From Flintibacter sp. KGMB00164 (GTDB lineage: Bacteria; Bacillota; Clostridia; Oscillospirales; Oscillospiraceae): a stretch of 64,000 bases of DNA. The notes beneath the pieces are model-generated. The model saw only the letters and a program-made list of their open reading frames with translations. It ran no database searches and was not told the DNA's origin. The position numbers were made by a program, and so were the translations under genes. Location of the stretch: the NCBI RefSeq assembly GCF_008727735.1, contig NZ_CP044227.1:2057001-2121000 (forward strand), read 5' to 3'. This document shows, piece after piece, positions 35,250 to 45,141 of the stretch (position 1 is its first letter; every line of letters begins with the position of its first letter).

Positions 35250-36428
35250 TTAGAAAGTGCCACTCTCCTCCGGCTCTGTCTCCTCTTTTTTCTCCTCCTT
35301 CGGCATACGTTTTATGGCAATAAAGCAGCAGATCAGATAGAGCAGCGCCAACACAATGGCACTCACAACCAACTCCTCACTGGCCTGACCAAAGGTACAT
35401 ACATTCAGTGTGTTTCCTTGAATATTTGCCACCACTCGTTCGCTGACCAAATTATAAGCCCTTGGATAAGCCAGAAGCCCGGGAAATCCCAAGTCTGCCA
35501 GCGTCAAGAAAATTGCTGCCACCAGCATCCCCCGCCGTCCTTTTTTCAGCAGCGGCAGCATAGTCAGCAAGCTGACCCCTGCCCAAACCGGAAGGTAGAG
35601 TTCTTCCTGCGAGACATAGAGCCACCCAGGCAAATCGTCTCGCCAAAACAGGCACCAATACCCCATGAGAATCAAAGAGGCCAGCGCGGGCACCGCCTTC
35701 ATCCAGTAGAACTTTGTCCGACATAAACGCAGCCGCGGGATCTCCTTCTGGGAGGCCCAGGGAAAATTGGGGCCGGATACAGGCTCCCGTGCCAGCTTAC
35801 GGGCTAAATATACCGTCAAGCAGCTTAGGGCTATCGTCAGTCCTGTCCAAATGAGAAAATATACCAGCAAGTGTAATACTACACCGCCAATGCTGGTTCC
35901 CATCTCCAGCATGTACCAAAAACTCTCCAGCAAGGTCGCCATCGAGACAGCTCCCAGCACAGCCCCAGCCCCGGAAAGCAGCATCCCCACCACCGACCAG
36001 CTTACAAAAAACACCATCACCCACACCCCCAGTTGAAACCAATGAGTATGGTAGGTGTAGTGAGCCTGGAGATAGATTCCGTAGGCCAGGCAGCCCAGAT
36101 ACAATGCCCAGCACAGGGGAATCGGCACAAACTGGGCCAGCAGGTAAAACAGCAATCCTCCTCCAATGGCAAAGGCAAAGGACAGCAGGTTCTGCCAGTC
36201 GCTCTTTTCCAAGGTACGCACCGGAGCCTTAGGGTCCAGCAGCTCATCCACTGTCACGCCCAGAACACGTGCCAAAGCCACCAGGGTAGTCACGTCAGGG
36301 TAGCTGCCGCTCTCCCACCGGGACACCGTCTTATTGGACACTCCCAATTGATCCGCCAATTCCTGCTGGGTCATCCCTTTGTTTTTCCGGTATTGCCGCA
36401 GACGCTGGGCAAATTCCTGTTCGTTCAT
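35250..36428 (-). CDS. XRE-type regulator fused to a multi-pass membrane domain
   Basis: The first ~68 residues are an XRE helix-turn-helix ('MTQQELADQLGVSNKTVSRWE'-type core, split here by the 20-residue rule at Gln-Gln). The remaining ~300 residues have about eight or nine hydrophobic segments, so the DNA-binding domain is tethered at the inner face of the membrane. Proteins of this architecture usually sense a membrane or wall condition, but the signal and targets are not known. GGGAGGG precedes the ATG. It is divergent from the pyridoxamine kinase gene and could regulate it or itself. Confidence 0.85.
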   Translation of the reverse strand: MNEQEFAQRLRQYRKNKGMTQQELADQLGVSNKTVSRWESGSYPDVTTLVALARVLGVTVDELLDPKAPVRTLEKSDWQNLLSFAFAIGGGLLFYLLAQFVPIPLCWALYLGCLAYGIYLQAHYTYHTHWFQLGVWVMVFFVSWSVVGMLLSGAGAVLGAVSMATLLESFWYMLEMGTSIGGVVLHLLVYFLIWTGLTIALSCLTVYLARKLAREPVSGPNFPWASQKEIPRLRLCRTKFYWMKAVPALASLILMGYWCLFWRDDLPGWLYVSQEELYLPVWAGVSLLTMLPLLKKGRRGMLVAAIFLTLADLGFPGLLAYPRAYNLVSERVVANIQGNTLNVCTFGQASEELVVSAIVLALLYLICCFIAIKRMPKEEKKEETEPEESGTF

Positions 36429-36634
36429 AGGGTTCCCTCCCCTCTTCTTTTCGCCTTTATCTTACCGGAAATCCACTCTCTTGACTACCTCACAGCCTGA
36501 GAATTCTATCTCGCCAGATGGGATTTTCTTCTTCCTCTCCATCTGGTATGGTTAGAAAATCAATATTTGGTCCTTTCTCCAGGTCAGTTGTTCTGATACA
36601 ATGCACTCAAAATCAAACAAAGGAAGTGCACACC

Positions 36635-37465
36635 ATGAAACGGATCGTCAGCGTACAGGACATCTCCTGCCTGGGTAAGTGCTCCCTGACAGTGGCTCTG
36701 CCCATTATCTCCGCCATGGGAGTGGAATGTTCCATCCTCCCCACCGCGGTACTCTCTACCCACACCATGTTTAAAAATTTCACTTGTAAGGATCTCACCG
36801 ACCAGATCAACCCCATTGCCCACCACTGGCAGCAGGAGGGGTTCCAGTTCGACGCCATCTACACCGGCTACCTGGCCTCCAAAGAGCAGGTGGGCGATGT
36901 GTGCGCCTTCTTTGACACCTTCAAAACCCCGGACAACCTGATTCTGGTCGACCCTGCCATGGCGGACAACGGTAAGCTCTACCCCGCCTTTGGTCCCGAC
37001 TTCCCCGCCGAGATGGCCAAGGTATGCGCCAAGGCGGACGTGATCGTCCCCAACCTCACCGAAGCCAGCCTGCTTACCGGCCTGCCCTACCGCACGGAGT
37101 ACGACGAAGAATATATCCGCCAGATGCTCCAGGCGCTGGCCAAGCTGGGTCCCCGCTATGTGGCCCTGACGGGTGTCAGCTTTGAGCCTGAAAAGCTGGG
37201 CGTTATGTACTACGACCAGCAGGCCGGCCAGTACGGCAGCTACTTTAATGAGCGCCTGCCCGTAGCCATCCACGGCACTGGTGATGTGTTTGCTTCCACC
37301 TGCGTGGGCGCTCTGATGCGGGGCAAGTCTCTGGGCGACGCTCTGGCTCTGGCTGCCGACTACACTGTGGAGTGCATCCGCGCCACTCTGGCTGATCCCA
37401 AGCCCAGCTGGTACGGCGTTAACTTTGAGGAGGTCATCCCCTACCTGGTCCGCCGCCTGGGGTGA
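36635..37465 (+). CDS. Pyridoxamine/pyridoxal kinase (PfkB superfamily)
   Basis: Phosphorylates pyridoxal, pyridoxine or pyridoxamine in the vitamin B6 salvage pathway. The N-terminal 'VQDISCLGKCSLTVALPI' and the 'PTAVLSTHT' block are typical of the PdxY-like pyridoxamine kinase group, and the catalytic Asp is in 'HGTGDVFAST'. The ATG at 36635 gives 276 residues, with AAAGGAAG 9 bases upstream; upstream in-frame codons lack a site. It is a monocistron followed by a strong terminator. Confidence 0.92.
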   Translation: MKRIVSVQDISCLGKCSLTVALPIISAMGVECSILPTAVLSTHTMFKNFTCKDLTDQINPIAHHWQQEGFQFDAIYTGYLASKEQVGDVCAFFDTFKTPDNLILVDPAMADNGKLYPAFGPDFPAEMAKVCAKADVIVPNLTEASLLTGLPYRTEYDEEYIRQMLQALAKLGPRYVALTGVSFEPEKLGVMYYDQQAGQYGSYFNERLPVAIHGTGDVFASTCVGALMRGKSLGDALALAADYTVECIRATLADPKPSWYGVNFEEVIPYLVRRLG

Positions 37466-37506
37466 TTCCATTTTATTCTCCTTTACAATTCATCTTTTGG
37501 GCAAAG

Positions 37507-37549
37507 AAAAAGAGCGAACTGATGAAATCAAAGTCAGTTCGCTCTTTTT
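37507..37549 (+). terminator. Terminator of the pyridoxamine kinase gene
   Basis: A 16-bp stem AAAAAGAGCGAACTGA with its complement and an 11-base loop ends in TTTTT; it is symmetric and can act on both strands. Confidence 0.85.
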
Positions 37550-37617
37550 ATAAAGAATGAAAAAGTGTTGCCAAATCGTTGCCACAAGGGATATTAAACC
37601 TTAGAATCCCTGTCATG
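37550..37617 (-). other. Possible relic of a tyrosine-integrase 3' end beside guaA
   Basis: On the minus strand a 22-codon frame ends 'PCGNDLATLFHSL' and stop. 'GNDLAT' tails are common at the C-terminus of Firmicutes tyrosine integrases, encoded by the paired GTTGCCA repeats seen here (37567-37573 and 37578-37584, 11-base period). The 3' end of guaA is a known integration site for mobile elements. No catalytic part is present, so this is at best a scar; coincidence is possible. Confidence 0.3.
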
Positions 37618-37640
37618 ACAGACTTTTTAGGCTTCTAATA

Positions 37641-39182
37641 TTACTCCCACTCGATGGTTGCCGGGGGCTTACTCGTAATGTCATAGCAGATGCGGTTGAT
37701 GCCCTGCACCTCGTTGACGATGCGCACAGAGATCTTATCCAGCACCTCATAGGGGATGCGGGCCCAGTCAGCGGTCATAAAGTCGCTGGTGGTCACGGCA
37801 CGGAGAGCCAGGGTATAGTCGTAGGTGCGGCCATCGCCCATAACGCCAACGGAGCGGGTGTTGGTAAGGACCGCAAAATACTGGTTGAGGTTCTTGTCCT
37901 CGCCGGCCTTGGCAATCTCATCCCGGAAGATGAAGTCGGCCTGACGCAGAATGTCCGCCTTCTCCTTGGTGATGTCGCCGATGATACGGATGGCAAGACC
38001 GGGACCGGGGAAGGGCTGACGGGACACCAGGTACTCAGGCAGACCCAGCTCGCGGCCCAGCTGACGCACCTCGTCCTTGAAGAGCATACGCAGAGGCTCG
38101 ATGATCTCCTGGAAGTCCACATAGTCGGGCAGGCCGCCCACGTTGTGGTGGCTCTTGATGACGGCGGCGTCACCGGCGCCCGACTCGATCACGTCGGGAT
38201 AGATGGTGCCCTGAGCCAGGAAGTCCACCTTGCCGATCTTCTTGGCCTCTTCCTCAAAGACGCGGATAAACTCCTCGCCAATGATCTTACGCTTGCTCTC
38301 CGGGTCAGAGATCCCGGCCAGCTTGCCCAGGAAACGCTGCTCGGCGTCCACACGGACAAAGTTGATATCCCACTTGGAGAAGGCCTGCTCCACCTCGTCG
38401 CCCTCGTTGAGACGCATGAGGCCGTGGTCCACAAACACACAGGTGAGCTGGCTGCCTACCGCCTCGGCCAGCAGCGCGGCCACCACGGAGGAGTCCACAC
38501 CGCCGCTGAGGGCCAGCAGCACCTTACCGCTGCCTACCTTCTCCCGCACCTGCTGGATGGCGGTCTTGCAGTAGTCCTCCATGGTCCAGTCACCAGCGGC
38601 ATGGCACACCTCATAGAGGAAGTTGCGGATCATGGCGATGCCGTTCTCGGTGTGGTTGACCTCGGGGTGATACTGCACGCCGTAGAAGCCACGCTTCTCG
38701 TCGGCAATGGCCACGTTGGGGCAGGCGTCGGAGTGGGCAGTAAGGGCAAAGCCCTCAGGCACCTTGGCCATATAGTCGCCGTGGCTCATCCAGGAGATGC
38801 CCTCCTCAGGCAGTCCCCGGAACAGCTTGCAGGCGGTGTCGTAGTAGGTCTTGGTCTTGCCGTACTCCCGGGCGGAGTCATCCTGGGCCTCGGTGACCTG
38901 ACCGCCCAGAGCATGGGCCATGAGCTGGCAGCCGTAGCAGATGCCCAGAATGGGTACACCCCAGGTGAAGATCTCCGGATCCACGTGAGGAGAGGTCTCC
39001 AGGTAGACGCTGTTGGGGCCGCCGGTAAAGATGATGCCGATGGGGTTCATGGCCTTCAGCTCCGCCAGAGGGGTGGTGTAGGGCTTTACTTCACAGTACA
39101 CATTGCACTCCCGGACCCGGCGGGCGATCAGCTGGTTATACTGGCCGCCGAAATCCAGAACGATCACAGTCTGATGGGACAT
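37641..39182 (-). CDS. guaA: GMP synthase (glutamine-hydrolysing)
   Basis: Converts XMP to GMP with glutamine and ATP. The N-terminal class I amidotransferase has the nucleophile Cys in 'GICYGCQLM' and the His/Glu in '[11 protein letters not shown]'. The PP-loop of the synthetase domain is '[11 protein letters not shown]', and 'SHHNVGGLP' and '[11 protein letters not shown]' mark the C-terminal part. The end 'PPATIEWE' is the usual GuaA terminus, so the gene is intact despite the possible integration scar beyond its stop. AAAGGAAG precedes the ATG. 513 residues, normal. Confidence 0.98.
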   Translation of the reverse strand: MSHQTVIVLDFGGQYNQLIARRVRECNVYCEVKPYTTPLAELKAMNPIGIIFTGGPNSVYLETSPHVDPEIFTWGVPILGICYGCQLMAHALGGQVTEAQDDSAREYGKTKTYYDTACKLFRGLPEEGISWMSHGDYMAKVPEGFALTAHSDACPNVAIADEKRGFYGVQYHPEVNHTENGIAMIRNFLYEVCHAAGDWTMEDYCKTAIQQVREKVGSGKVLLALSGGVDSSVVAALLAEAVGSQLTCVFVDHGLMRLNEGDEVEQAFSKWDINFVRVDAEQRFLGKLAGISDPESKRKIIGEEFIRVFEEEAKKIGKVDFLAQGTIYPDVIESGAGDAAVIKSHHNVGGLPDYVDFQEIIEPLRMLFKDEVRQLGRELGLPEYLVSRQPFPGPGLAIRIIGDITKEKADILRQADFIFRDEIAKAGEDKNLNQYFAVLTNTRSVGVMGDGRTYDYTLALRAVTTSDFMTADWARIPYEVLDKISVRIVNEVQGINRICYDITSKPPATIEWE

Positions 39183-39246
39183 AACAACTTCCTTTCTTAC
39201 GCTGGACGCTTTGCCCAGGTTTTACACATCTTTTACTCATTGTTCC

Positions 39247-39275
39247 TTGTTCCCGTTCGCCGCAAGGGCTATACT
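39247..39275 (+). promoter_or_regulatory. Promoter of the 26-codon gene
   Basis: TTGTTC and TATACT with a 17-base spacer end 30 bases before the small ORF start. Confidence 0.6.
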
Positions 39276-39305
39276 GAAACCATGCAGAAGAAAGGAGGGA
39301 ACAGA

Positions 39306-39386
39306 ATGGACTTTCATTGGGACGCCTCCGCCGATCTGGAGGATCTGATCTACGAGAACCAGGACGTATCCGCCAGCGAGCGGTAA
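39306..39386 (+). CDS. Small acidic protein of 26 residues, unknown
   Basis: ATG to TAA encodes 26 residues starting 'MDFHWDASADLEDLIYEN' and ending 'ASER'. It has eight Asp/Glu residues against one Arg and no Lys. AAAGGAGGG lies 6 bases before the ATG, one of the strongest ribosome sites in the window. A promoter stands 30 bases upstream and an intrinsic terminator 18 bases after the stop, so it has the layout of a complete transcription unit between divergent guaA and convergent carB. No membrane helix or signal is visible. I recognise no family; it could be a microprotein, or a leader peptide whose downstream gene is lost. Confidence 0.5.
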   Translation: MDFHWDASADLEDLIYENQDVSASER

Positions 39387-39403
39387 TCATATACCATCCA
39401 AAA

Positions 39404-39430
39404 GGCCGCACCGGAGGGTGTGGTTTTTTT
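39404..39430 (+). terminator. Terminator of the 26-codon gene
   Basis: The stem CCGCACC/GGTGTGG with a GGAG loop is followed by TTTTTTT. Confidence 0.8.
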
Positions 39431-39466
39431 CTGCCCTGCGGCAGCTCTCCCAAATAAAAGACCCAT

Positions 39467-39492
39467 CCCCCGGCGAGTTTGGTCGCCGGGGG
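39467..39492 (-). terminator. Terminator of carAB
   Basis: A 10-bp stem CCCCCGGCGA/TCGCCGGGGG lies after the carB stop. On the minus strand it is followed by ATGGGTCTTTTA, a weak T tract. Confidence 0.6.
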
Positions 39493-39522
39493 AATTGAGT
39501 TTTCAGCGAAAGAATTTCCGCC

Positions 39523-42500
39523 TTAGATCTTGGTGATGTCGATGGGCTTCAGGTCAACGCTGCGGCTCTGCTCCCGCACGGTGAGCACCGCACGGGCGGT
39601 GTCGATGGCGGTGACGCAGGTCACGCTGTGCTCCACGGCGGAGCGGCGGATCTTAAAGCCGTCGCTGTCGTGCTTGCGGCCCTTGGTGGGGGTGTTGATG
39701 ATCATGTCCACCGTTCCGGAGGCGATCATATCCAGGATGTTGGGGTGGGACTGGGAGACGCGGTTGACCCGCTTGCAGGCGATGCCCGCCTCAGTGAGGG
39801 CGTCACAGGTGCCGGAGGTGGCAAAAATCTCAATGCCCATCTCCTCAAAGCCCCGGGCAATGCCAACCATCTCGGCCTTGTCCTCGTCCTTGACGGTGAC
39901 GATGACCCGGCTGCCGCGCTTGGGCACCTTCAGACCAGCACCCTTAAAGGCCTTCAGCAGAGCCTGGGGATAGGTCTCAGCCAGACCCAGCACCTCGCCG
40001 GTGGACTTCATCTCCGGGCCAAGGCCGGTGTCCACGTCGGTGAGCTTCTCGAAGGAGAAGACGGGAGCCTTGACGGCATAGTACTTGGCCTCGGGGTAGA
40101 GACCGGTGCCGTAGCCCAGGTCCTTCAGCTTCTGGCCCAGCATGACCTTGGTAGCCAGGTCGATGATGGGCACGCCGGTGACCTTGGAGATATAGGGGAT
40201 GGTACGGGAGGAACGGGGGTTGACCTCGATGACATAGATGTCGTCGTTGTAGAGGATATACTGGGCGTTGATGAGGCCGATGACGCCCAGGTGCTTGGCC
40301 ATGTTCTTGGTGTGCTTCAGGATAAGCTCACGGTGCTTGTCCTCCAGATTGATGGGAGGATACACAGCAATAGAGTCGCCGGAGTGCACGCCGGCGCGCT
40401 CCACGTGCTCCATGATGCCGGGGATGAGGATATCCTCGCCGTCGAACACGCCGTCCACTTCCAGCTCCCGCCCCATCAGATACTTGTCGATGAGGATGGG
40501 GTGCTCCTGAACGGTCATGTTGATGATCTTCATAAACTCCTCAATGTTGCGGTCGGAGTAGGCAATTTCCATGCCCTGGCCGCCCAGCACGTAAGAGGGG
40601 CGCACCAGCACGGGATAGCCCAGCTCGTTGGCAGCCTTCAGAGCCTCCTGAGTGGTATAGACGGTGCGGCCCTTGGCGCGGGGGATGCCGCACTTCTCCA
40701 GGATCTCGTCAAAGCGCTCCCGGTCCTCGGCGGCGTCTACGCCGTCGGAGGAGGTGCCCAGGATCTGCACGCCCATCTCGGTCAGAGCCTTGGCCAGCTT
40801 GATGGCGGTCTGTCCGCCGAACTGAACCACGGCGCCCCAGGGCTTCTCCTGCTCCACAATGTTCTGCACGTCCTCAGCGGTGAGGGGCTCAAAGTAGAGC
40901 TTATCGGCCACGTCGAAGTCGGTGGAGACGGTCTCAGGGTTGTTGTTGACGATGATGGTCTCATAGCCCAGGCGACGGAAGGCCCAGACGGAGTGGACGG
41001 AGCAGTAGTCAAACTCGATGCCCTGGCCGATACGGATGGGGCCGGAGCCCAGCACCAGCACCTTCTTGCGGTCGCTGCCGGTGTCGATGGCCTCGTTCTC
41101 TCCGTCGTAGGTGGAGTAGTAGTAGGGAGTCTCAGCGTCAAACTCGGCGGCGCAGGTATCCACCATCTTGAAGGAGGGGATGATACCGTACTTCTCCCGC
41201 AGAGCCTTTACCTCGGCCTGCTTCATGCCGCACAGGGTGCCGATATAGCTGTCGGCAAAGCACATTTCCTTGGCCCGCTTCAGGGTGTCGGCAGAGGGCA
41301 CGCCCTTGCAGCGCTCCAGCTCATTCTCCATGTCGATGATGCGCTTGAAGCCGTCCAGGAACCACAGGTCCATCTTGGTGATGTGGTTGATCTTCTGGGG
41401 GGAGAAACCGCGGCGCAGAGCCTCAGCCACCACGAACAGACGCTCGTCGGTGACCTGGACCAGCAGGTCCTCGATCTCGTCGGTGTACAGGCCCTCCAGC
41501 TTGTCCAGCTTCAGGGCGCGGACGTTCAGCTCCAGAGAGCGGATGGCCTTCATCAGGGCACCCTCAAAGGAGTTGGCAATGGCCATAACCTCGCCGGTGG
41601 CCTTCATCTGGGTGCCCAGAGTACGGCTGGCGGTGGTGAACTTATCAAAGGGCAGGCGGGGGATCTTCAGGACGCAGTAGTCCAGGGTGGGCTCAAAGCA
41701 GGCGGTGGTCTTGCCGGTCACCGCGTTGGGGATCTCGTCCAGGGTGTAGCCCAGAGCGATCTTGGCAGCTACCTTAGCAATGGGGTAGCCGGTGGCCTTG
41801 GAAGCCAGAGCGGAGGAACGGGACACACGGGGGTTAACCTCGATGACCGCATACTCAAAGCTGTCGGGGTTCAGAGCAAACTGACAGTTACAGCCGCCCT
41901 CGATCTCCAGGGCAGAGATGATATCCAGAGCGGCAGTACGCAGCATCTGGTACTCCTTGTTAGCCAGGGTCTGGGTGGGAGCCACCACGATGGAGTCGCC
42001 GGTGTGCACGCCCACAGGGTCAATGTTCTCCATGGAGCAGACGGTAATCACGTTGCCCGCGGAGTCACGCATGACCTCGAACTCGATCTCCTTCCAGCCG
42101 GCGATGCAGCGCTCGATGAGCACCTGGCCCACACGGCTCAGGTTGATGCCGCGGTCGGAGATCTCCCGCAGGGAGTACTCGTCGTAAGCAATGCCGCCGC
42201 CGGTGCCGCCCAGGGTGTAGGCGGGGCGAACAATGACAGGGTAGCCGATCTTCTCAGCAAAGGCCACGGCGTCCTCCACGCTCTCCACCACCTCAGAGGT
42301 GACGCAGGGCTGGTTGATGGACTCCATGCAGTCCTTGAAGCCCTGGCGGTCCTCCGCCTTGCGGATGGACTCGGGGCTGGTGCCCAGCAGCTTCACACCG
42401 TACTTGGCCAGGGTGCCGTTCTCATGGAGGGCCATGGCCAGGTTCAGGCCGGTCTGACCGCCCAGGGTGGGCAGGATGGAGTCGGGGCGCTCCTTCTCGA

Positions 42501-42732
42501 TGACCTGAGTGACGGAGGGGATGTTCAGAGGCTCGATATAGACGTGGTCAGCAATGTCCTTATCGGTCATAATGGTGGCGGGGTTGGAGTTGACCAACAC
42601 CACCTCGATGCCCTCTTCCTTCAGGGCACGGCAGGCCTGGGTGCCGGCGTAGTCGAACTCGGCAGCCTGGCCGATGACGATGGGGCCGGAGCCCAGCACC
42701 AGTACTTTCTTGATTTCCGGATTCTTAGGCAT
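39523..42732 (-). CDS. carB: Carbamoyl-phosphate synthase, large subunit
   Basis: Makes carbamoyl phosphate for pyrimidines and arginine from bicarbonate, ammonia (tunnelled from CarA) and two ATP. Two homologous ATP-grasp halves are visible, each opening with the same pattern ('[20 protein letters not shown]' near residue 8 and '[20 protein letters not shown]' near 558). The methylglyoxal-synthase-like allosteric domain forms the last ~135 residues ('[15 protein letters not shown]'). The 1069-residue length is full. Its ATG shares a base with the carA stop (TAATG), so the subunits are translationally coupled. Confidence 0.98.
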   Translation of the reverse strand: MPKNPEIKKVLVLGSGPIVIGQAAEFDYAGTQACRALKEEGIEVVLVNSNPATIMTDKDIADHVYIEPLNIPSVTQVIEKERPDSILPTLGGQTGLNLAMALHENGTLAKYGVKLLGTSPESIRKAEDRQGFKDCMESINQPCVTSEVVESVEDAVAFAEKIGYPVIVRPAYTLGGTGGGIAYDEYSLREISDRGINLSRVGQVLIERCIAGWKEIEFEVMRDSAGNVITVCSMENIDPVGVHTGDSIVVAPTQTLANKEYQMLRTAALDIISALEIEGGCNCQFALNPDSFEYAVIEVNPRVSRSSALASKATGYPIAKVAAKIALGYTLDEIPNAVTGKTTACFEPTLDYCVLKIPRLPFDKFTTASRTLGTQMKATGEVMAIANSFEGALMKAIRSLELNVRALKLDKLEGLYTDEIEDLLVQVTDERLFVVAEALRRGFSPQKINHITKMDLWFLDGFKRIIDMENELERCKGVPSADTLKRAKEMCFADSYIGTLCGMKQAEVKALREKYGIIPSFKMVDTCAAEFDAETPYYYSTYDGENEAIDTGSDRKKVLVLGSGPIRIGQGIEFDYCSVHSVWAFRRLGYETIIVNNNPETVSTDFDVADKLYFEPLTAEDVQNIVEQEKPWGAVVQFGGQTAIKLAKALTEMGVQILGTSSDGVDAAEDRERFDEILEKCGIPRAKGRTVYTTQEALKAANELGYPVLVRPSYVLGGQGMEIAYSDRNIEEFMKIINMTVQEHPILIDKYLMGRELEVDGVFDGEDILIPGIMEHVERAGVHSGDSIAVYPPINLEDKHRELILKHTKNMAKHLGVIGLINAQYILYNDDIYVIEVNPRSSRTIPYISKVTGVPIIDLATKVMLGQKLKDLGYGTGLYPEAKYYAVKAPVFSFEKLTDVDTGLGPEMKSTGEVLGLAETYPQALLKAFKGAGLKVPKRGSRVIVTVKDEDKAEMVGIARGFEEMGIEIFATSGTCDALTEAGIACKRVNRVSQSHPNILDMIASGTVDMIINTPTKGRKHDSDGFKIRRSAVEHSVTCVTAIDTARAVLTVREQSRSVDLKPIDITKI

Positions 42733-43814
42733 TACTTGTCACCTCCCATGGAAGCGATGAAACGATCAAACAGATACTCAGTATCCTGAGGGCCAGGGCT
42801 GGCTTCAGGATGGAACTGGGTGGTAAAGCAGTTGGGACGCTTGTAACGCAGGCCCTCACAGGTGCCGTCGTTGACGTTGATGTGGCTCACCTCAGCCACA
42901 GCGGGGTCCACGGAGTCGGCCAGCACCATATAGCCGTGGTTCTGGCTGGTAATGAATACCCGCTTGGCCTCCAGGTCCCGTACGGGGTGGTTGCCGCCGC
43001 GGTGGCCATAGGCCAGGCGGCCGGTCTTGGCGCCGGTGGCCAGCGCCATGAGCTGGTGGCCCAGGCACACGGCAAACAGGGGGATGTTGCTCTCATAGAG
43101 CTTCTTCACCTCGGCGATGATGCCAACGTTGTCGGCGGGGTCGCCAGGGCCGTTGGAGAGCATCACACCGTCAAAGCCTCCGGAGAGCACGGTCTCAGCG
43201 GGAGTGGTGGCGGGGAACACGGTGACATGGCAGCCCCGGCGACGCAGGCACTCGATCATGTTCTGCTTGACGCCGTAGTCCATCATGGCCACCTTATACT
43301 TCTCCTCGCCGTAAGCGGGGCAGTCCTCGGGCTCCTTGCGGGACACCCGCTCCACGGTACCCTCCACCCGATAGGCCTTCAGCTTTTCCATAATCTCGGC
43401 CACATTAAAATGCTCCGCGCAGGTAATCATGCCATTCATGCTACCCTGGCTGCGGAGTATCTTGGTCAGCGCACGGGTATCCACACCTTCGATGCCCGTG
43501 ATGTTATGTTTTTTCAAATAGCTGTCCAGGGTATCCTCGCAGCGGAAATTACTGCCCATGGGGGACAGATGACGTACCACAAAGGCCTCCGCCCAGGGGC
43601 GTCCGGACTCATTGTCCACACTGTTCACGCCGTAGTTTCCGATCAGAGGATAGGACATTACGATACCTTGCCCCGCATAAGAGGGGTCGGTCAGGATCTC
43701 CTGATATCCGGTCATGGAGGTGTTGAACACCATCTCACAGATCCGGTCGGAGGTGCTGCCGATGCTGGTCCCGGAAAATACGCTTCCGTTGGCCAAGATC
43801 AAAGTCGCTTTCAT
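42732..43814 (-). CDS. carA: Carbamoyl-phosphate synthase, small subunit
   Basis: Glutaminase subunit that feeds ammonia to CarB. The class I amidotransferase triad is visible: the nucleophile in '[12 protein letters not shown]' and the His/Glu in '[11 protein letters not shown]'; 'SNGPGDPAD' is the usual preceding block. The ATG at 43814 begins the family-typical '[12 protein letters not shown]'; a GTG four codons earlier is the alternative. 360 residues, normal. It leads a carAB operon behind a promoter that carries a 7-bp inverted repeat. No PyrR attenuator or arginine box can be supported. Confidence 0.97.
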   Translation of the reverse strand: MKATLILANGSVFSGTSIGSTSDRICEMVFNTSMTGYQEILTDPSYAGQGIVMSYPLIGNYGVNSVDNESGRPWAEAFVVRHLSPMGSNFRCEDTLDSYLKKHNITGIEGVDTRALTKILRSQGSMNGMITCAEHFNVAEIMEKLKAYRVEGTVERVSRKEPEDCPAYGEEKYKVAMMDYGVKQNMIECLRRRGCHVTVFPATTPAETVLSGGFDGVMLSNGPGDPADNVGIIAEVKKLYESNIPLFAVCLGHQLMALATGAKTGRLAYGHRGGNHPVRDLEAKRVFITSQNHGYMVLADSVDPAVAEVSHINVNDGTCEGLRYKRPNCFTTQFHPEASPGPQDTEYLFDRFIASMGGDK

Positions 43815-43891
43815 CAATTCTCTCACACGCCCTTCCGTTCCAGTTCACTTTTTTCTGTCGCAAAAACGCAATGCTCAAAGTGTTTCAAGAT

Positions 43892-43920
43892 ATTGTATCG
43901 AAAATTCTTATACAATGCAA
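43892..43920 (-). promoter_or_regulatory. Promoter of carAB with 7-bp inverted repeat
   Basis: TTGCAT and TACAAT with a 17-base spacer. ATTGTAT (43892-43898) and ATACAAT (43910-43916) form a perfect inverted repeat that covers the -10 and reaches the -35, a plausible operator. Confidence 0.6.
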
Positions 43921-44028
43921 GAGGCATCTGTTATTTTTTCGAAATCTTTCTCCCTGCTTTTTTCCAAGGAATATCTGGCGCAAAATTTGGGCAAACTGGA
44001 CAAACAATACTCGCCGGGAGGGAAGGAA

Positions 44029-44706
44029 ATGTTTACCGGTTTTGTGCGCACGGTGATCTTATATCTGGTTTTGATCGTGGGCATCCGCCTGATGGGCAAG
44101 CGGCAGGTGGGGGAGCTGGAACCCTCGGAGCTGGTGCTGTCCCTGGTCATCGCTGACCTGGCTGCGGTACCCATGCAGGATTTCGGCATTCCCCTTTTGG
44201 CCGGAGTGATCCCCATCCTCACCCTGCTGTCCCTGACCATGATCCTCTCTGTGCTCACCATGAAGCACGTGGGCTTTCGCGCCCTGCTGTGCGGACGGCC
44301 CAGCGTGATCATCCGCCGGGGCAAGCTGGACCAGGGGGAAATGCGCCGCAACCGCCTGACGGTGGACGAACTGATGGAGGAGCTGCGCTGCCAGGGCTAC
44401 GCTGACCCCTCCGTGGTCTGGTACGCCATTTTGGAGACCAACGGACAGCTCTCCGTCCTCCCCAAGGCTCAGGAGAAGCCCCCCACCCTGGCCCAGTTGG
44501 GCCAGAATCCAACCGAGTCCGGGCTTCCCCTAGTCCTCATCAGCGACGGGCATGTACTGGAGCACAACCTTACCGCCCGGGGCGTGGACCGGAACTGGCT
44601 GGAAACGGAGCTGGGGCGCCAGGGCTGCAGCGACCCCAGCGCCGTCTTTTTGATGACGCTGGATGAGACCGGCGGCGTCTATCTGGCGCCTAAACAGGAG
44701 GAGTAA
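44029..44706 (+). CDS. DUF421 (YetF-type) membrane protein
   Basis: A 225-residue protein with three membrane segments (residues ~5-75) and a cytoplasmic two-part domain. The block 'RLMGKRQVGELEPSELVLSL' and the 'GRPSVIIRRGKLD' turn are the family signatures. YetF/YkjA/YrbG proteins of Bacillus spores belong here; their biochemical role is not settled. The ATG at 44029 is chosen for GGGAGG 7 bases upstream; upstream in-frame codons run through the carA promoter. It is followed after one base by the DUF4363 gene, a pairing often seen. Confidence 0.88.
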   Translation: MFTGFVRTVILYLVLIVGIRLMGKRQVGELEPSELVLSLVIADLAAVPMQDFGIPLLAGVIPILTLLSLTMILSVLTMKHVGFRALLCGRPSVIIRRGKLDQGEMRRNRLTVDELMEELRCQGYADPSVVWYAILETNGQLSVLPKAQEKPPTLAQLGQNPTESGLPLVLISDGHVLEHNLTARGVDRNWLETELGRQGCSDPSAVFLMTLDETGGVYLAPKQEE

Positions 44707-44707
44707 G

Positions 44708-45088
44708 ATGAAACGGCTTTGGATGGCGGTCCTTCTTCTGGCCGCGCTGTTGTCTTTGTGTCTGGTCAACGCCTGGTATTCCCTCACCCTCACCCGGCAG
44801 CTGTCTGAGCAGCTGGACCAGGCCCAGGCCCTGGTGGAGCAAGACCAGTGGGATCAGGCCCGCTCCATCACCCAGGAGGTTTACGACAGCTGGAACGGCC
44901 ACCACTTTTACCTGCATGTCTTTCTGCGCCACTCGGACACCGACCAGATTCTGCGCACCTTCCGCCAGGTGATCCAGTACCTGGATTTGGAGGAGCTGGA
45001 CCAGTACGCCGCCGCCAATGCGGACCTGGTGGCCCAGCTGGAACTGCTCTCCGAGATGGAGCAGCCCAGTCTGGTCAATATTTTATAA
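44708..45088 (+). CDS. DUF4363 family protein
   Basis: A 126-residue protein with an N-terminal signal anchor (residues ~4-25) and a helical, probably external domain rich in Gln/Asp/Glu. The family accompanies DUF421, and here the start overlaps the end region of DUF421 with a single base between stop and ATG; AGGAGGAG in the DUF421 3' end is its ribosome site. The two products probably work together in the membrane. Function unknown. Confidence 0.8.
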   Translation: MKRLWMAVLLLAALLSLCLVNAWYSLTLTRQLSEQLDQAQALVEQDQWDQARSITQEVYDSWNGHHFYLHVFLRHSDTDQILRTFRQVIQYLDLEELDQYAAANADLVAQLELLSEMEQPSLVNIL

Positions 45089-45091
45089 ATA

Positions 45092-45130
45092 AAACAAGAG
45101 GACGGCTCAGACAGAGCCGTCCTCTTGTTT
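45092..45130. terminator. Bidirectional terminator, DUF4363 / glmS
   Basis: A perfect 17-bp stem AAACAAGAGGACGGCTC with its complement and an AGACA loop lies between the convergent genes. Confidence 0.92.
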
Positions 45131-45141
45131 GTCCGATTTGA

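Noticed and set aside
43815..43891. PyrR attenuator before carA
   Set aside because: No terminator/anti-terminator pair or PyrR binding loop is visible in the short leader.
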